This document shows positions 36,160-47,414 of a DNA stretch of 64,000 nt, one piece after another; position 1 is the first letter of the stretch, and every line of letters starts with the position of its first letter. A model generated the notes under the pieces. The model was not told where the DNA came from. It did no database searches and saw nothing but the letters and a program-made list of their open reading frames with translations. This DNA is from Chlorocebus sabaeus (taxonomy: Eukaryota; Chordata; Mammalia; Primates; Cercopithecidae), in assembly GCF_047675955.1 (NCBI RefSeq), contig NC_132915.1, forward strand, positions 44,374,526 to 44,438,525, read 5' to 3'. A program made the position numbers and the translations under genes.

Positions 36160-36830
36160 TGTCCTCTGGGGATATAATAGAAAGTACACAGATTTTTAAA
36201 TCAATGGATTTTAAAGCCTAGACCTATTCTATGACCTTGAGCAAACAATGCACTCTCTCTTGCATGTAAGCCCCATAAGGACATAGACTACATCTATACT
36301 CATACATGCCAAGTATGAGTACTTAATCAACATTTATTTATCAACAATAATTTTCTCTGAGCCTCAGTTTCCTGGAGGATACCTGTATTAGTCTGTTTTC
36401 ATGCTACTAATAAAGATATACCTGAGACTGGGTAATTTATAAAGAAAAAGAGGTTTAATGGGCTTACAGTTCCATGTGGCTGGGAAGGCCTCACAATCAC
36501 GGCAAAAGGCATGTCTTACATGGCAGTAGACAAGTCAGAATTCATGCAGGGAAACTCCCCCTTACAAAACCATCGGATCTCCTGAAACTTATTCACTCTC
36601 ATGAGAACAGTACAGGAAAGACTCACCCCCATGATTCAATTATCTCCCACTGGGTCCCTCCCATGACATGGGGGAATTGTGGGAGCTACAATTCAAGATG
36701 AGATTTGGGTGGGGACACAGCCAAACTATGTCAATACCCACCTCAGATTGTGGTAGGGATGCAATGCGCTAATGCATTGAAACCTTCTGGCAGTGTCTAA
36801 CTTACTAGAGATTCTTAATAGCTGCTAGTC
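36160..36830 (+). mobile_element. MIR split by a THE1 LTR
   Basis: The left part (ctatgaccttgagcaaacaa, ctgagcctcagtttcctgga) continues on the right of the LTR with acccacctcagattgtggta, gggatgcaatgcgctaatgc and agtgtctaac. This is the order of the MIR 3' half. Confidence 0.6.
36384..36733 (-). mobile_element. THE1 (ERVL-MaLR) solo LTR
   Basis: 350 bp running TGTATTAGTCTG to CTATGTCA on the plus strand, which is the reverse complement of a THE1 LTR. It contains gagactgggtaatttataaa, ggcctcacaatcac, gagatttgggtggggacac. The exact 5-bp target duplication ATACC lies at 36379-36383 and 36734-36738, the normal MaLR length. With no internal region, it is a solo LTR left by recombination. Confidence 0.93.
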
Positions 36831-38160
36831 ACCTGCCTCATTCCTCTCCAGACTGCCTGATAAAGGGTGCTGAGGAAGGTACCAGCACCTGCACACCTCT
36901 CTCTGCCTCTACCACCTTCCTTCTAAATTGAACAAGCCGCCAGCAGAAGACATTCACTTCTCAGAAAGAGAAGGCAAGTATGCAGGACCTTCTGGTTTGT
37001 CTATGCTTCAATTCAAATTAGGGTCTTAAAAAGTATGCTTTAAAAACTGCAATTATTTAATAACAGGGGATTTGGAAGTACAAGGGTCTTTTATTTTACT
37101 AATCTCCCTCTGCCTCAGGGAATAGGTAATTCTGGCTCTACCTTAGAATCAACACTGGCCCAATACATCCCATTTTCTTCCAGGTTTAACTTTATAGAAA
37201 CAGTTCCCAACAGCCATGACCACTGATATTCACTTCTTGGGTCAGGTAAAATTCTCACCTGCCAGCAATAAGGCCACCTTTCTTTTCTTCACCCAGGAAG
37301 TCATAATGACAGCGAGTCAAAGTGATACCATTATAAAGTTTAGAATACATCCTCACCTATTTGGTTAGAAAGTAAACCATTTGCAAGCTTGACTACTTTA
37401 CCCTGATGTTACTATTAAATTGCTGGTGACCCAGCTCACAGCTGACAACCCAGCTCACAGCACTGGGGTGAACGCTCATCAACGATTAAGAACTATTGAA
37501 ATCTTCAGAGTGTAGCTAATACAAATTTTCTTAAAAACTATTTCCTGATGGGATCTGTTTTGGCCTCAGCATTTTTAAGTTAATTTGGAGAAATTAACCT
37601 AAAGAATTATTAAGAAAATGTAACTGAGCTTCTTAAAGATGTGGGGCATTTCAATTTTTGTTCAGAGAAGGGTTTCATTCCATTAGCTTATGACAAACAC
37701 ACACACACACGATACTGTCTTGTGTAACCTTACGCTTGACAAGAGACAGTTTACAGCATCTGCTTGGCTTCACCACCAACCAGTTACTTGTACAATACCC
37801 ATGGTGGGGGGGGAGGGGCAGGGGCAATCCCAGAGTCAGGCCTTCTTACAAAACGTTTAGAAAATAGTTAATTCAACAAATGATAGACCCACTATTTCTC
37901 CTAGCTCTATACTGGGAAGCTCCCAAGTTTAGTCACTCAGCTATCAAAGAGGTGTTATGTTCTCTGTCTCTGTTCTTTCTCTATCTTAATATCTAATGCT
38001 CTTTGATCTCTCTGATTTTGACGTTCCCCAACCATACTCATTATTCATAAGCCATGTAGAGGTGAGAAGGAAAATCTTTCTCCTTCATATTTAATCAGTA
38101 GCATTTCCGTGAAAAATATCCCCTATAGTGGGGGCACCAGGGCTTTACGCTGCCATTAAT
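36831..38160. other. no recognised gene; small repeats only
   Basis: Apparently unique. Minor structures are a 14-16 bp direct repeat of cccagctcacag at 37429-37461, a short (AC)n at 37696-37710 and a G-rich run at 37804-37826. Confidence 0.45.
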
Positions 38161-38345
38161 CAGATCTTACCTTGTGTGGGCATTATGCTAAGAGCTCTGT
38201 CTGCTTGGTTCCATTTAACTATCACAGCAGTCCTCTGAGTGTTTCCTAATAGATGAGGAAATGGATACTGATAGGTGTACATGTCTTACCCAGAGACCCC
38301 AGTGTCAGGCTACAGAGCCCATGCTCTGTCTGACTATAATGCTAT
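38161..38345 (+). mobile_element. MIR
   Basis: MIR-like order: tgtgggcattatgctaagag, ccatttaactatcacagcag, tagatgaggaaatggatact, ttacccagagacc, ctacagagcccatgctctg. The right end is cut by the LTR at 38361. Confidence 0.6.
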
Positions 38346-38360
38346 AAAAGAAGGTAGCCT

Positions 38361-38896
38361 TGTTACTGGAAAGGGGTCACAATCCAGAACCCAAGAGAGG
38401 GTTCATGGATATCACAAAAGAATTAATTTGGGGTGAATCCATAAAGTGAAACCAAGTTTATTAAGCAAGTAAAGGAATAAAAGAATGGTTACTCCACTGG
38501 CTCACTTTTATGGTTAAACAAGGGGTGGATGATATGCTGATGATATGCTAAACAAGGGGTGGATTATTCAGGCCTTCCCTTTGTAGACCATATAGGGTAA
38601 ACTTCCTGACATTGCCATGGCATTTGTAAACTGTCATGGCACTGATGGGAGTCAGCAGTGAAGATGACCAGTGGTCAGTCTCATTGCCATCTTGGTTTTG
38701 GTGGGTTTTAGCCAGCTTCTTTATTGCAACCTGTTTTATCAGCAAGGTTTTTATGACCTGTATCTTGTGCTGACCTCCTATCTCATCCTGTGATGTAGAA
38801 TGCCTCACCTCAGGGAATACAGCCCAGTAGACCTCAGCCTTATTTTACTCAGCTCCTATTTGAGATGGACTCATTTTGGTTCAAACACCTCTGACA
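38361..38896 (-). mobile_element. ERV class I-type solo LTR, antisense
   Basis: 536 bp running TGTTACTGG to CTCTGACA on the plus strand. The element reads on the minus strand, where AATAAA (plus-strand tttatt 38457-38462) gives a polyadenylation signal upstream of the U5-like end. The 4-bp flanks gcct and gcca match at three of four. A short internal duplication (aaacaaggggtggat at 38515-38529 and 38549-38563) is visible. No gag, pol or env adjoins it. The family was not named. Confidence 0.75.
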
Positions 38897-39082
38897 GCCA
38901 TTTTCTAGAATTTAAAGTGTTACAAGGAAATCATTGTCCACTTGTTCTCTCTGCTAAGGCTCAAACAAAAGAACATGAGCTTAAGTTACATGGGAAGAAT
39001 TGGTTAGACAAGTTGGTCATGATCCCCTGAAACAGAAAGCTAGGGGACGGAATAGGAGCTCCATCCTTGAAAGTGACTATAA

Positions 39083-39412
39083 GATGATGGGTACAATGGC
39101 TCATGTCTGTAATCCCAGCACTTTGGGATGCTGAGGTGGGTGGATCACGAGGTCAGCGGATCGAGACCAGCTCGACCAACATGGAGAAACCCCTTCTCTC
39201 CTAAAAAATACAAAAATTAGCTGGGTGTGGTAGTGCACACTTGTAATCCCAGCTATTTGGGAGGCTGAGGCAGGAGAATCACTTGAACCCAGGAGGCGGA
39301 GGTTGCAGTGAACTGAGATCATGCCACTGTACTCCAGCCTGGGCAACAGAGAGAGATACATCTCAAAAAAAAAAAAAAAGAAAAAGAAAAATAAAAAAAG
39401 AAAGAAAAGAAA
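39083..39412 (+). mobile_element. AluS
   Basis: Full dimer from gatgggtacaatggctcatg to an A-rich tail with AAAG interruptions. The flanks share ctataaga. Its middle contains ctcctaaaaaatacaaaaat. It is in sense orientation. Confidence 0.92.
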
Positions 39413-39519
39413 GGTCTATAAGAGCAACAGTAATTGCCTGTCTTTGGTGGTTAGGGAAACATAAACTCTTTTCTTTCAGGGTTGAGTTACTCAAACAGGA
39501 AATTTTAATTAAAGGAATT

Positions 39520-39640
39520 CTCATAGCTAAGATTTAATGTGGTGCTTTTTCTGTGTCAGACTCTATTCAAGTGCTTTATATTAGATAATGGAACTGAGAT
39601 CAGAAAAAGTGAAACAGTTTCTTCCTCTGAAAAATAAAGT
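39520..39640 (+). mobile_element. possible MIR fragment
   Basis: Weak collinear match: catagctaagatttaatgtg, ctgtgtcagactctattcaa, gtgctttatattag, aactgagatcagaaaaag. Confidence 0.35.
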
Positions 39641-39740
39641 CTCTTCAAACTATTTTTAAAATTACAAACAACAAAGTTCCATTTCACAAATACCATCAAA
39701 ATAGTATTTCAGCTCCAAGGGCAGTTAAAAAAAAAAAAAA

Positions 39741-39945
39741 TTGGTGAGGTAGAGATGGGGGAGAAAAAAAAGAGAAAATAATATGCAAAGCAAAGTTGGG
39801 TAGCAGTGAGGAGGAAGTAAAGGGAATATGAAGGAAACACATTTAAAGGTGGGGAAGGGGAGATGAGAAAGAATCAGAAGGAAAGGACAGGAGAGAAACT
39901 GAAAGGTAAAGATAAAAAGTGGAACAGCTGAAGGAGAGGAAAGCT
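39741..39945. repeat. purine-rich tract
   Basis: About 200 bp strongly biased to A and G on the plus strand (gaggagg, ggggaaggggaga, gaaggaaaggacaggagag), without a regular unit. Confidence 0.75.
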
Positions 39946-40024
39946 TTATACGACTATTTTTGCATCACACTCTGCTATTCATTTAGGTCATAAGTGGACT
40001 TTAGGCCAAACTATCAATGGGTTC

Positions 40025-40467
40025 TGTTAGAAGAAAACTTCAGACAAGTTAAATTTGATGGAGTTTAACTGAGCAAAAAAAAAAAAAAAGATTGGTGAAT
40101 CAGGCAGCCTCCAGAATCACAGAAGATTAAGAGAGACTCCAGGGGTGCCTCGGGGTCAGAACAAATTTATACACAAAAAAGTAAACTGACGTACAGGAAT
40201 CAAAACCAGAAGTGAGGTACCGGAACAGTGGGATTGGTTACAGTTGGGGTTTGCCTTACTTGTACACAGTCTGAACATTTAGCAGTGTATGAGTGGCTGA
40301 GGTATGGCCACTGGGATTGGCCAGCACTCAGCTATTGTTACGGTTGCATACTACTAAGTTAGGTTTTCGATCTTGTCTGCCTATTAAGCTAGGTTACTGT
40401 TTGCCCACAAGGACTTACACATAGAAGTATGGAGTCCTTCTCAGGCCATATTTAGTCGGCTTTAACA
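40025..40467 (-). mobile_element. ERV-type LTR, antisense
   Basis: 443 bp running TGTTAGAAG to TTTAACA on the plus strand. On the minus strand it has a TATA box (TATAAAT, plus-strand atttata 40165-40171) followed by a U5-like end with a run of T (plus-strand A15 at 40075-40089). The flanking 4-bp gttc at 40021-40024 and 40468-40471 would make it a solo LTR with a class I duplication. A pyrimidine-rich stretch at 40468-40481 could alternatively be the polypurine tract of an attached antisense provirus. The family was not named. Confidence 0.75.
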
Positions 40468-41100
40468 GTTCTTTCCTTTTTCAATGCCTAGTTAACTGTT
40501 TAACCATTGTCCACAGGTTTTCAATGTCTCTTATCAAGTTTTCAAACTCTTGGCATGAACTGGGGTAATACCAGTAGCTATCGGGAAAAGTTACCACCCA
40601 GGCCACCCTGCAGAGAGCCAGGGACTGTTGTTTTTCACACTGAACAAAATCAAAATGAAAAACAAATTGATCCTTAAGTCAGAAGTCACTTTAATATTCT
40701 CTGAGAAAATTGATTGGACTACATGGTTTACATTTCAGTTCAATGCCAAAAAATAAAATAAAATCTATCTATAAATAGAACACTGTGAGCAGCATTCTCA
40801 ACAGAAAAAGTCTATCCCTGGCTGGACTTTAGATCTCCTCTCTCTATGGAGCAATCCCTTGCTACATCTGTTCTTTAAGCTAGTCAATGAATCTTCCTTC
40901 TAGTCTATAAGTTCTGTCGGCCAGTCTCATCACCTCCTCAAAGAAACTCTCTGAGGTGTTTCCTGTATCATAACAATGCGTGGAGTGGCTCCTCTAGCCT
41001 CATTCATCTTGGCTTTCCATTCATTACTATGTTCTACCCTAGCTCAAGAAATCAGGAATAGTAGCACATTTTTCAAGTTAAGTTGAAAGTTTTCCAAGTT
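40468..41100 (-). other. possible ERV internal remnant beside the LTR
   Basis: If the LTR at 40025-40467 is the 3' LTR of a minus-strand element, this would be the adjoining internal part. The plus strand starts gttctttccttttt, a complement of a polypurine tract. A minus-strand frame of about 60 codons runs from roughly 40675 down to a stop near 40487. I recognise no retroviral protein in it. The 4-bp duplication next to the LTR argues for ordinary flank instead. Confidence 0.25.
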
Positions 41101-41930
41101 CCCTAAGTCTCCACAGACAACTTTACAGATTTGTATAACACAAAATGGAATTTTGAAAGCAGAGTGAAGCTGTTTGGAATAATCAGAAAGTCACCAGATG
41201 TTGCGGTTACAGGGCATATGAAATGCTTTCTTCTAAATGTGCATGTGATTAAATCTTGCGGAACTACTCTATCATTACAGTAATGGATTCTTTTCCTCAC
41301 AAAGTTGCATTTTTTTCTACTCAAAGTCTCTTTTGACTAAATGAATTTCATATGTGTAATCAAAACATTATGCATGTCATTGTACTTGGAGTTAATTTGA
41401 GCAATTTTTATTAAAAATTACCCACATGGTAAAACACTCTTTGAAAACAATTTCATGAAGGAGACTTTTTAAAGTTATTATTTTAAACATATCCATGCAT
41501 CTTTGCTTTCACTGCAGCATTTGTATTTTATTATTTTTTATTTATTTATTTTTTTACCAAATGGGTGTTCTTAGATACAATGTATTTTTACATCAGTGTA
41601 TACATTATATTTTGTTGTCGAGCAATAACTAGAAGGTTATGTATTACTGTGCAGGAAAATTTAAAGCTTCAAAACTTACTAGAAGTAAAAGGAATTTACA
41701 AGTATATTTATTAACAAAAACCCAGGAGGCAGAGGTTGCAGTGAGCCAGTACAAGATCTGTACCAAATTGTAATAAGGATACATTGTAATGAGGATACAC
41801 TGTAATGTATGTGAGAGAATGGGAATTGAGGCACAACGATATTAATTATTTTGCTTAAAGTCACTCAACTTGTAACTGAATTTAAACACAGTTAGTTTGG
41901 CTCTAGAGATGACTTGATCAACATGTTGTT
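41101..41930. other. no recognised feature
   Basis: A+T-rich. Contains a short imperfect duplication gtaat(a/g)aggatacattgtaat near 41771-41805, and a 30-bp stretch at 41720-41750 (caggaggcagaggttgcagt, gagcca) that matches the Alu right arm, with no other Alu sequence around it. Confidence 0.4.
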
Positions 41931-42175
41931 CTGACTCGGGAGCTCTGGACTCAGACTTCATGGGTTCAAATCCAGGCTATGCTAATTGCCAGTCATGTGA
42001 TCTCAAGCAAGTTATCTAACCTCCCTAAGCCTCAGTGTCTTCCATTATGAAATGGAGAAAACAATAGCTGACTTATAACATGGTGTTGACATGTAGATAA
42101 AGTGAGAAAATCCATTTAAAGTGTTTAGCACAATGCCTGGCACACAGTAAGGATTCAATAAATGTTCATCATCAT
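41931..42175 (+). mobile_element. MIR
   Basis: Well preserved MIR: gactcagacttcatgggttc, aaatccaggctatgctaatt, caagcaagttatctaacctc, cctaagcctcagtgtctt, atgaaatggag, agcacaatgcctggcacaca, gattcaataaatg. It almost abuts the Tigger element at 42201. Confidence 0.85.
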
Positions 42176-42200
42176 CATCTTCAAATTCTGAAAGAATATA

Positions 42201-43696
42201 CAGTCAGGCACCACATAACAACATTTTGGTTAATGATGAACCACATATTTGACAATGGCCCTGTAAGATTGTAAGATTATAATGGAGCTAAAAAAGTCTT
42301 AGTACCTAGTGATGTCACAGCTGTCATAATGTCATAGCGCAACACATTCCTCATGAGTTTTCAGGTGTAAACAAATTTACTGCACTGCCAGTTATATAAG
42401 AGTCTAGCATGTACAATTATGTAACAGTAAATAATACTTGATAATGATGAATTTACTGTACTATTCTTTTTATTGTTATCTTAGAGTCACTCTTTCTACT
42501 TATTTAAAAAAAAAAAAAAAAAGTTAACTGTGAAACAGACTAAAGCAGGTCCTTCAAGAAATATTCCAGAAGAAGGTATTGTTATCATAGATGACAGCTC
42601 TATAAGTGTTACTACTCCCAAAAACTGTCCAGTGGGGGCTGGACGCGGTGGCTCACTCCTGTAATCCCAGCACTTTGGGAGGCTGAGGCAGGCAGATTGC
42701 CTGAGGTCAGGAGTTCGAGACCATTCTGGCCAACATGGTGAAACCCTGTCTCTACTAAAAATACAAATATTAGCCAGGGGTGGTGGCACATGCCTGTAGT
42801 CCCAGCTACTCTGGAGGCTGAGGCAGAAGAATCGCTTGAATCCAGGAGGCAGAGGTTGCAGTGAGCTGAGATGGCACCACTGCACTCCAGCCTGGGTGAC
42901 AGAGCAAGACTCCGTCTTAAAAAAAAAAAAACTGTCCAGTGGGACAAGATGAAGTGAAAGACAGTGATATTGATGATCCTGACCCTGTATAGGCCTCGGC
43001 TAATGTGTATGTTTGTGCCTTCGTTTCTAACAAAAAAGTTTTAAACATTAAAAAAAAAAAAAACTAGAAAAATGTGTATAAAATAGGAATATAAAGAAAA
43101 AACATGTTTTTGTACAGCTGTGCAATGTCTGTGTTTTAAGCTAAGTGTTATTAAGAGTCAAATTTTTCTTGAATTAAAAGGTTTATAAAGTTAAAAAGTT
43201 ACAGTAAGTTAGGGTTAACTTATAACTGAAGAAATAAAAATTTTATGTAAATGTAGTATAGCTTTAGTGTACAGTGTTTACAACATCTACAGTAGTGTAC
43301 AGTAAAGTCCTAGACATTCATATTTACTCACTACTCACTTGCTGATCCACCCAGAGAAACTTCCAGTCCTGTAAGCTCCATTCACAAGTGCCTTATACAT
43401 GTGTACCATTTTTTATCTTTTATGCTGTGTTTTTACTGTACCTTTTCTATGTTTAGATATGTTTAGACACACAAATTGTTACCATTGAGTTACAGTTGCT
43501 TACAGTATTCAGTATAGTAACATGCTGTACATGCTTGTAGCCTAGGAGAGATAGGCTATGCCATGTAACCTAGGTGTGTAGTAGGCTATCCCATCTAGGT
43601 TTGTGTAAGTACACTCTATAATGTCTGCAAGATGATGATGTCCCCTCGGGACACATTTCTCAGGACGTATTCCCATTGTTAAGCAACCCATGTCCA
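42201..43696 (+). mobile_element. Tigger (pogo-like Tc1/mariner) DNA transposon, MER28/Tigger2-like
   Basis: The left end CAGTCAGGCACCACATAAC and the right end, which on the other strand reads like TGGACATGGGTTGCTTAAC, are degenerate inverted repeats. TA flanks both sides (42199-42200 and 43697-43698), as expected for Tc1/mariner. A C-terminal scrap of the transposase frame ends Asp-Asp-Pro-Asp-Pro-Val-stop at 42975-42992. Most of the transposase is deleted. The element is interrupted by an AluS at 42637-42926. Confidence 0.82.
42637..42926 (+). mobile_element. AluS inside the Tigger element
   Basis: Full Alu from ggctggacgcggtggctcac to a short A tail. The exact 17-bp target duplication aaaaactgtccagtggg lies at 42620-42636 and 42927-42943. 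The duplicated bases belong to the Tigger transposase 3' region. Confidence 0.95.
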
Positions 43697-43786
43697 TATG
43701 CCCAAATAGTAACAGTGGTAATCTCTAGGAAATATAATTACAGAAAACTTTCCTATTTTGACTTAACAGCGTGTTCTACTTTTTCT

Positions 43787-44087
43787 TTTCTTTTTTATTT
43801 TTTTGAGACATGGTCTCACTCTGTTGCCTAGGCTGGAGTGCAATGGCATGATCTCAGCTTACTGGAATCTCCACGTCCTGGGCTCAAGTGATTCTCCCAC
43901 CTCAGCCTCCTGAGTAGCTGGTACTATAGGTACATGCCACTATGCCTGGCTAATTTTTATATTTTCAGTAGAAACAGGATTTTGCCATGTTGGCCAGGCT
44001 GTTCTTGAACTCCTGGGCTCAGTGATCCACCTGCCTCAGTCCCACAAAGTTGCTGAGACTCCACGTGTGAGCCACCACGCCTAGCCT
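43787..44087 (-). mobile_element. Alu, antisense
   Basis: The plus strand runs from a T-rich tail through gagacatggtctcactctgt and cctcagcctcctgagtagct to gagccaccacgcctagcc. Target duplication ctactttttct at 43773-43783 and 44085-44095. An older copy. Confidence 0.92.
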
Positions 44088-44095
44088 ACTTTTTC

Positions 44096-45350
44096 TATAA
44101 TAAATATATGTTGTGTGTTTAACAAAACTACTGGATATAAAGTAAAATTTGCATTTCTTAATTGTTGCATGCTAGAAATAAAATAATATCTATAGAGGGA
44201 GGAGTCACAATGCTGAACTTTCACCAAGCACATATTGTATATCAGGCATCATCTTGGCTTAAAAAACACAAAAATCAATAAGACATGGAATAAACTCTGA
44301 CACAGTTTGCAGTACAGCAGGCAAAAAAGACCCGTAAAGGGAGAGCTTTCAAGACAGCAAAGTAATATTTCAAGAGAGGCATGTGCACTGTGTTATATAA
44401 GCCCGGAAGGGGCTGGAAAGTTCTCCAGGAAGCAGGAGAAGGCTTTGCACTGAAGGAGAAGGGAGTATGAGTCCTCATGGCATCAGGAGATGTGTCCTCC
44501 AACTTCTCAGAGAAAAAAACTAATTATTACTATAATATGTTAGAAATGTCAGCAGTATCAAAATCAGCTGCATAAACTGTGAGCCACAAGCCACATTTCT
44601 GTTTATATGGGACTAAAATGTATGAGTACCACATCTAAGGATCTATGTGATCCCCAGCAACCGAGTCACCTCCCATCATGTTCACAGGTAAGTCTAACGT
44701 CCTGAGTCCTGAGAATGAGTAGGAAATCTCCAAGTGGAGAGCAGAGGAGACTTTTCTGACCAAAGTAAGTTAGGGTAGAAGCAATGGCAGGGAGTTGTTA
44801 GAGGAAAGTTTTGGAGGAAAAAGGAGAAGCTCACCCCATGAGAGGTATCCACGCAGGAGGAAAACTGGTAGGAAGTGAGGTGACAGGACCTACTCAAATC
44901 CCCAGAAAACAACAGTGAGAGAAAGGAACACTTGGTAGGACAGTGGAGCCTGCACTGAATTTTGCACTGATGGAGACATGAGCCTGTAAAATATGGATTC
45001 CTTGTCTTATTCCGTACACTTACCACTCTGCAAGAGACCAGTAAACCTGAAACTCACCTGATCTGAAAGAGTTGCAGTGCTTCAGCTAAGTCCAGGGATA
45101 ACATTTGATTACCAACGGGGAAAGTCAATTCGGCATGTTACTTGGATGCTGCTGCTCATAAATTGCCATTCTTCCAATTCCTGAAGACAGGCTATTTATT
45201 TTTAAAAATCAGACAAAGCTTTTATACTCTCAATAAATTAAACATAAAACCTTCAAAGTTGCCAACTGACAAAGAATCTCAACATAAGCACAAGAGTTGG
45301 AACTACATTAAAGGCCTGATACAAATCATTAAGACAAATGAGAATACCCT
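44096..45350. other. no confident feature
   Basis: No gene. The part 44210-44510 (caagcacatattgtatatca, ggaataaactctg, ggaggacacatctcc on the other strand) weakly recalls an old dispersed repeat but cannot be assigned. Confidence 0.35.
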
Positions 45351-45711
45351 CCCTATAAACTGAATGTTTGCATCCCCTAAATTCATATATTGAAACCTAA
45401 TCTCCAGTGTGATGGTATTAGTAGGTGGGGCCTTTAGGGGTTAGGTTATGAGGTTGGGAGCCCTCATGAATGGAGGAGTGCCCTTATAAAAGAGGCCCCA
45501 GCATACTCCCTTGCCCCTTCCATGAAGGGAGGACATAGCAAGAAGATGGCAGCCTATGAGCCACAAAGCAGGCCCTTACCAGCCACCAAAATCCATCAGC
45601 ATCTTTATCTAGGACTTCCCAGTCTCCTGAACTGTGAGAAATATATTTCCATTATTTGTAAGCCATCCAGTTTACAGTATTTTGTTATAGAAGCCTGAAC
45701 AAGCTAAGACA
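45351..45711 (+). mobile_element. MLT1A-type (ERVL-MaLR) LTR
   Basis: Collinear with the MLT1A LTR: tgaatgtttgcatccc, ttcatatattgaaacctaat, gtgatggtattagtaggtgg, cccttataaaagaggcccca, ccttgccccttcc, gtctcctgaactgtgagaaa, gttatagaagcctgaac. It ends aagctaagaca. No clear 5-bp duplication remains. Solo LTR. Confidence 0.85.
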
Positions 45712-45714
45712 ATG

Positions 45715-46430
45715 CCCAAAAGTGAAATGTGTAAAAGTCATGGTCAAGTAATTTATACACAAAAACAAGGGCAAACAACAAACACACATACAAAGATGGC
45801 TATTCTTCTCAATAATAGAAGAAATTCTAATTAAAACAAGTATAATTGTTTCTTGTCAAATTGAAAAATACTTTTAGAATGAAAAGCTAATAGTATTGTT
45901 TAGAGGAACTTTCAGAACTGTCTGATAATATGCACATACTTTAACCCAACACTAGGACTTGCAATTCCAGAAATGAATTTTAAGGAAATAGTTAAGGATA
46001 TGCACCAAAAAATGTGGCAAACATATTCACAACAAAATAGTTCAGGCAAGGCATGGTGGCTCATGGCTGGAATCCCAGCACTTTGAGAGGCCAAGGCAGG
46101 TGGATCACTTGAGCCCAGGAGTTTGAGACCAGCCTGGGCAACATGGTGAAACTCCATCTCCACAAAAAATACAAAAATTAGCTGGGCATGGTAACACATG
46201 CCTACAGTCCCAGCTACTTGTGAGGCTGGGGCAGGAGGATCGCTGGAACCTGGGGCAGGGGATGGAGAGCTGAGATGGGTCCACTGCGCTCCAGTCTGGG
46301 CAACAGAGCAAAACTCTGTCTCAAAATTAATTATTGATTAATTAAATTTGTTCGAAAAACAATTTGGAAACAATCAAAATGTTCAACAATCAGTGATTAG
46401 TTAAATAAATTATGTCATTTTTAACTTTTT
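45715..46430 (+). mobile_element. old L1M/HAL1-like ORF2 3' fragment, split by an Alu
   Basis: aggacttgcaattccagaaa, ggatatgcaccaaaaaatgt and, after the Alu, aatgttcaacaatcagtgat and agttaaataaattatgtc are the end of a LINE ORF2 in sense orientation. It is heavily decayed. Confidence 0.55.
46043..46326 (+). mobile_element. Alu (S/J)
   Basis: Full dimer from caggcaaggcatggtggctc to ctctgtctcaaaattaatta. The tail has decayed to AATT repeats. Confidence 0.92.
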
Positions 46431-46483
46431 ATTTTGAAATCATGTTAGACTTACTGAAAAGTTGTTTAATAGTACAGAAAACC

Positions 46484-46773
46484 AGCTGGGCATGGTGGCT
46501 TACGCCTGTAATCCCAGCACTCTGGGAGGCCGAGGCGGATGGATTGCCTGAGGTCAGGAGTTCGAGACCAGTCTGGCTAACATGGTAGAACTCCGTCTCT
46601 ACTAAAAATACAAAAAAATCAGCCTGGCGTGGTGGTATATGCCTGTAATCTCAGCTACTCAGGAAGCTGAGGCAGGGAAACTGCTTGAACCAGGGAGGTG
46701 GAGGTTGCTGGGAGCTGAGATCATACCGCTGCACTCCAGCCTGGGCAACAGACTGACACTCGTCTCAAAAAAA
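46484..46773 (+). mobile_element. AluS
   Basis: agctgggcatggtggcttac to a short A tail. The exact 16-bp target duplication aatagtacagaaaacc lies at 46468-46483 and 46774-46789, inside the antisense L1M 3'UTR. Confidence 0.95.
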
Positions 46774-46801
46774 AATAGTACAGAAAACCCCCATATATCT
46801 T

Positions 46802-47414
46802 TGTGTTTGTTTTCTATTGTTGCTATAACCAATTAACACAAATTTGGTGTCTTAAAATACTACAAACTTATTAACTATCAGCACTGTGGGTCAGAAGTCA
46901 AACATGGATCTCACCGCACTAAAGTCAAGGGCTGTGTTCCTTCCTGGAGGCATAGAAGCACAATCCATTTCCTTGTTCACCCAAGTCGTTGGCAGAATTC
47001 AGTCTCTTGTAGTTGTAGCCACAGGTCCCCTGAGGTCCCCATTTTCTTGCTGGCTGTCAGCTACAGGTCATTCCCAGCTTCTAGAGGCCTCCTACATTCT
47101 TTGGCTTATGGACCCCTCCCTCCTTCCTCAAAGCCAGCAACTATAGGCTAAGTCACCCCCACACTGAGAATCTCTGCTGCCTCTTTTTTCATCACATCTC
47201 TCCGACCAGCTCTTCTGCCTTCCTCTTCCACTTTTAAGGACTCGTGTCATTACATGGATAATCCAGATAACCTCTTTTCAATTTAAGGTCCAGAACCTTA
47301 ATTCCATCTGCAATGTTCCTTTTGGCATTAAATGTAACATTCCACAGGTTCCAGGGATTAAGACATGGACATCTCTGGAGGGGGAGGGAGGATCAGATCA
47401 CTATGCCTACTACA
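46802..47414 (-). mobile_element. MLT1-type (ERVL-MaLR) LTR, antisense
   Basis: The plus strand shows the reverse complement of an MLT1C/D-like LTR: tttctattgttgctataacc, ctgtgggtcagaagtcaaac, cagcttctagaggcctccta, cttcctcttccacttttaag, gattaagacatggacatctc, ending atgcctactaca. It interrupts the antisense L1M. The 86-codon plus-strand frame within it is incidental. Confidence 0.8.

Noticed and set aside
37804..37826. G-run as a regulatory G-quadruplex
   Set aside because: A single short G-rich run with no promoter or gene context; nothing supports a function.
41720..41750. Isolated Alu-like words (caggaggcagaggttgcagt)
   Set aside because: Only about 30 bp with no other Alu sequence beside it. 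Too short to call an element, so noted only in the surrounding entry.
42496..42947. Overlapping minus-strand frames of 111-129 codons
   Set aside because: They read the antisense strand of an AluS and its flanks. Similar frames occur over nearly every Alu in the window.
46886..47146. 86-codon plus-strand frame
   Set aside because: It lies wholly within the antisense MLT1 LTR and matches its consensus text.
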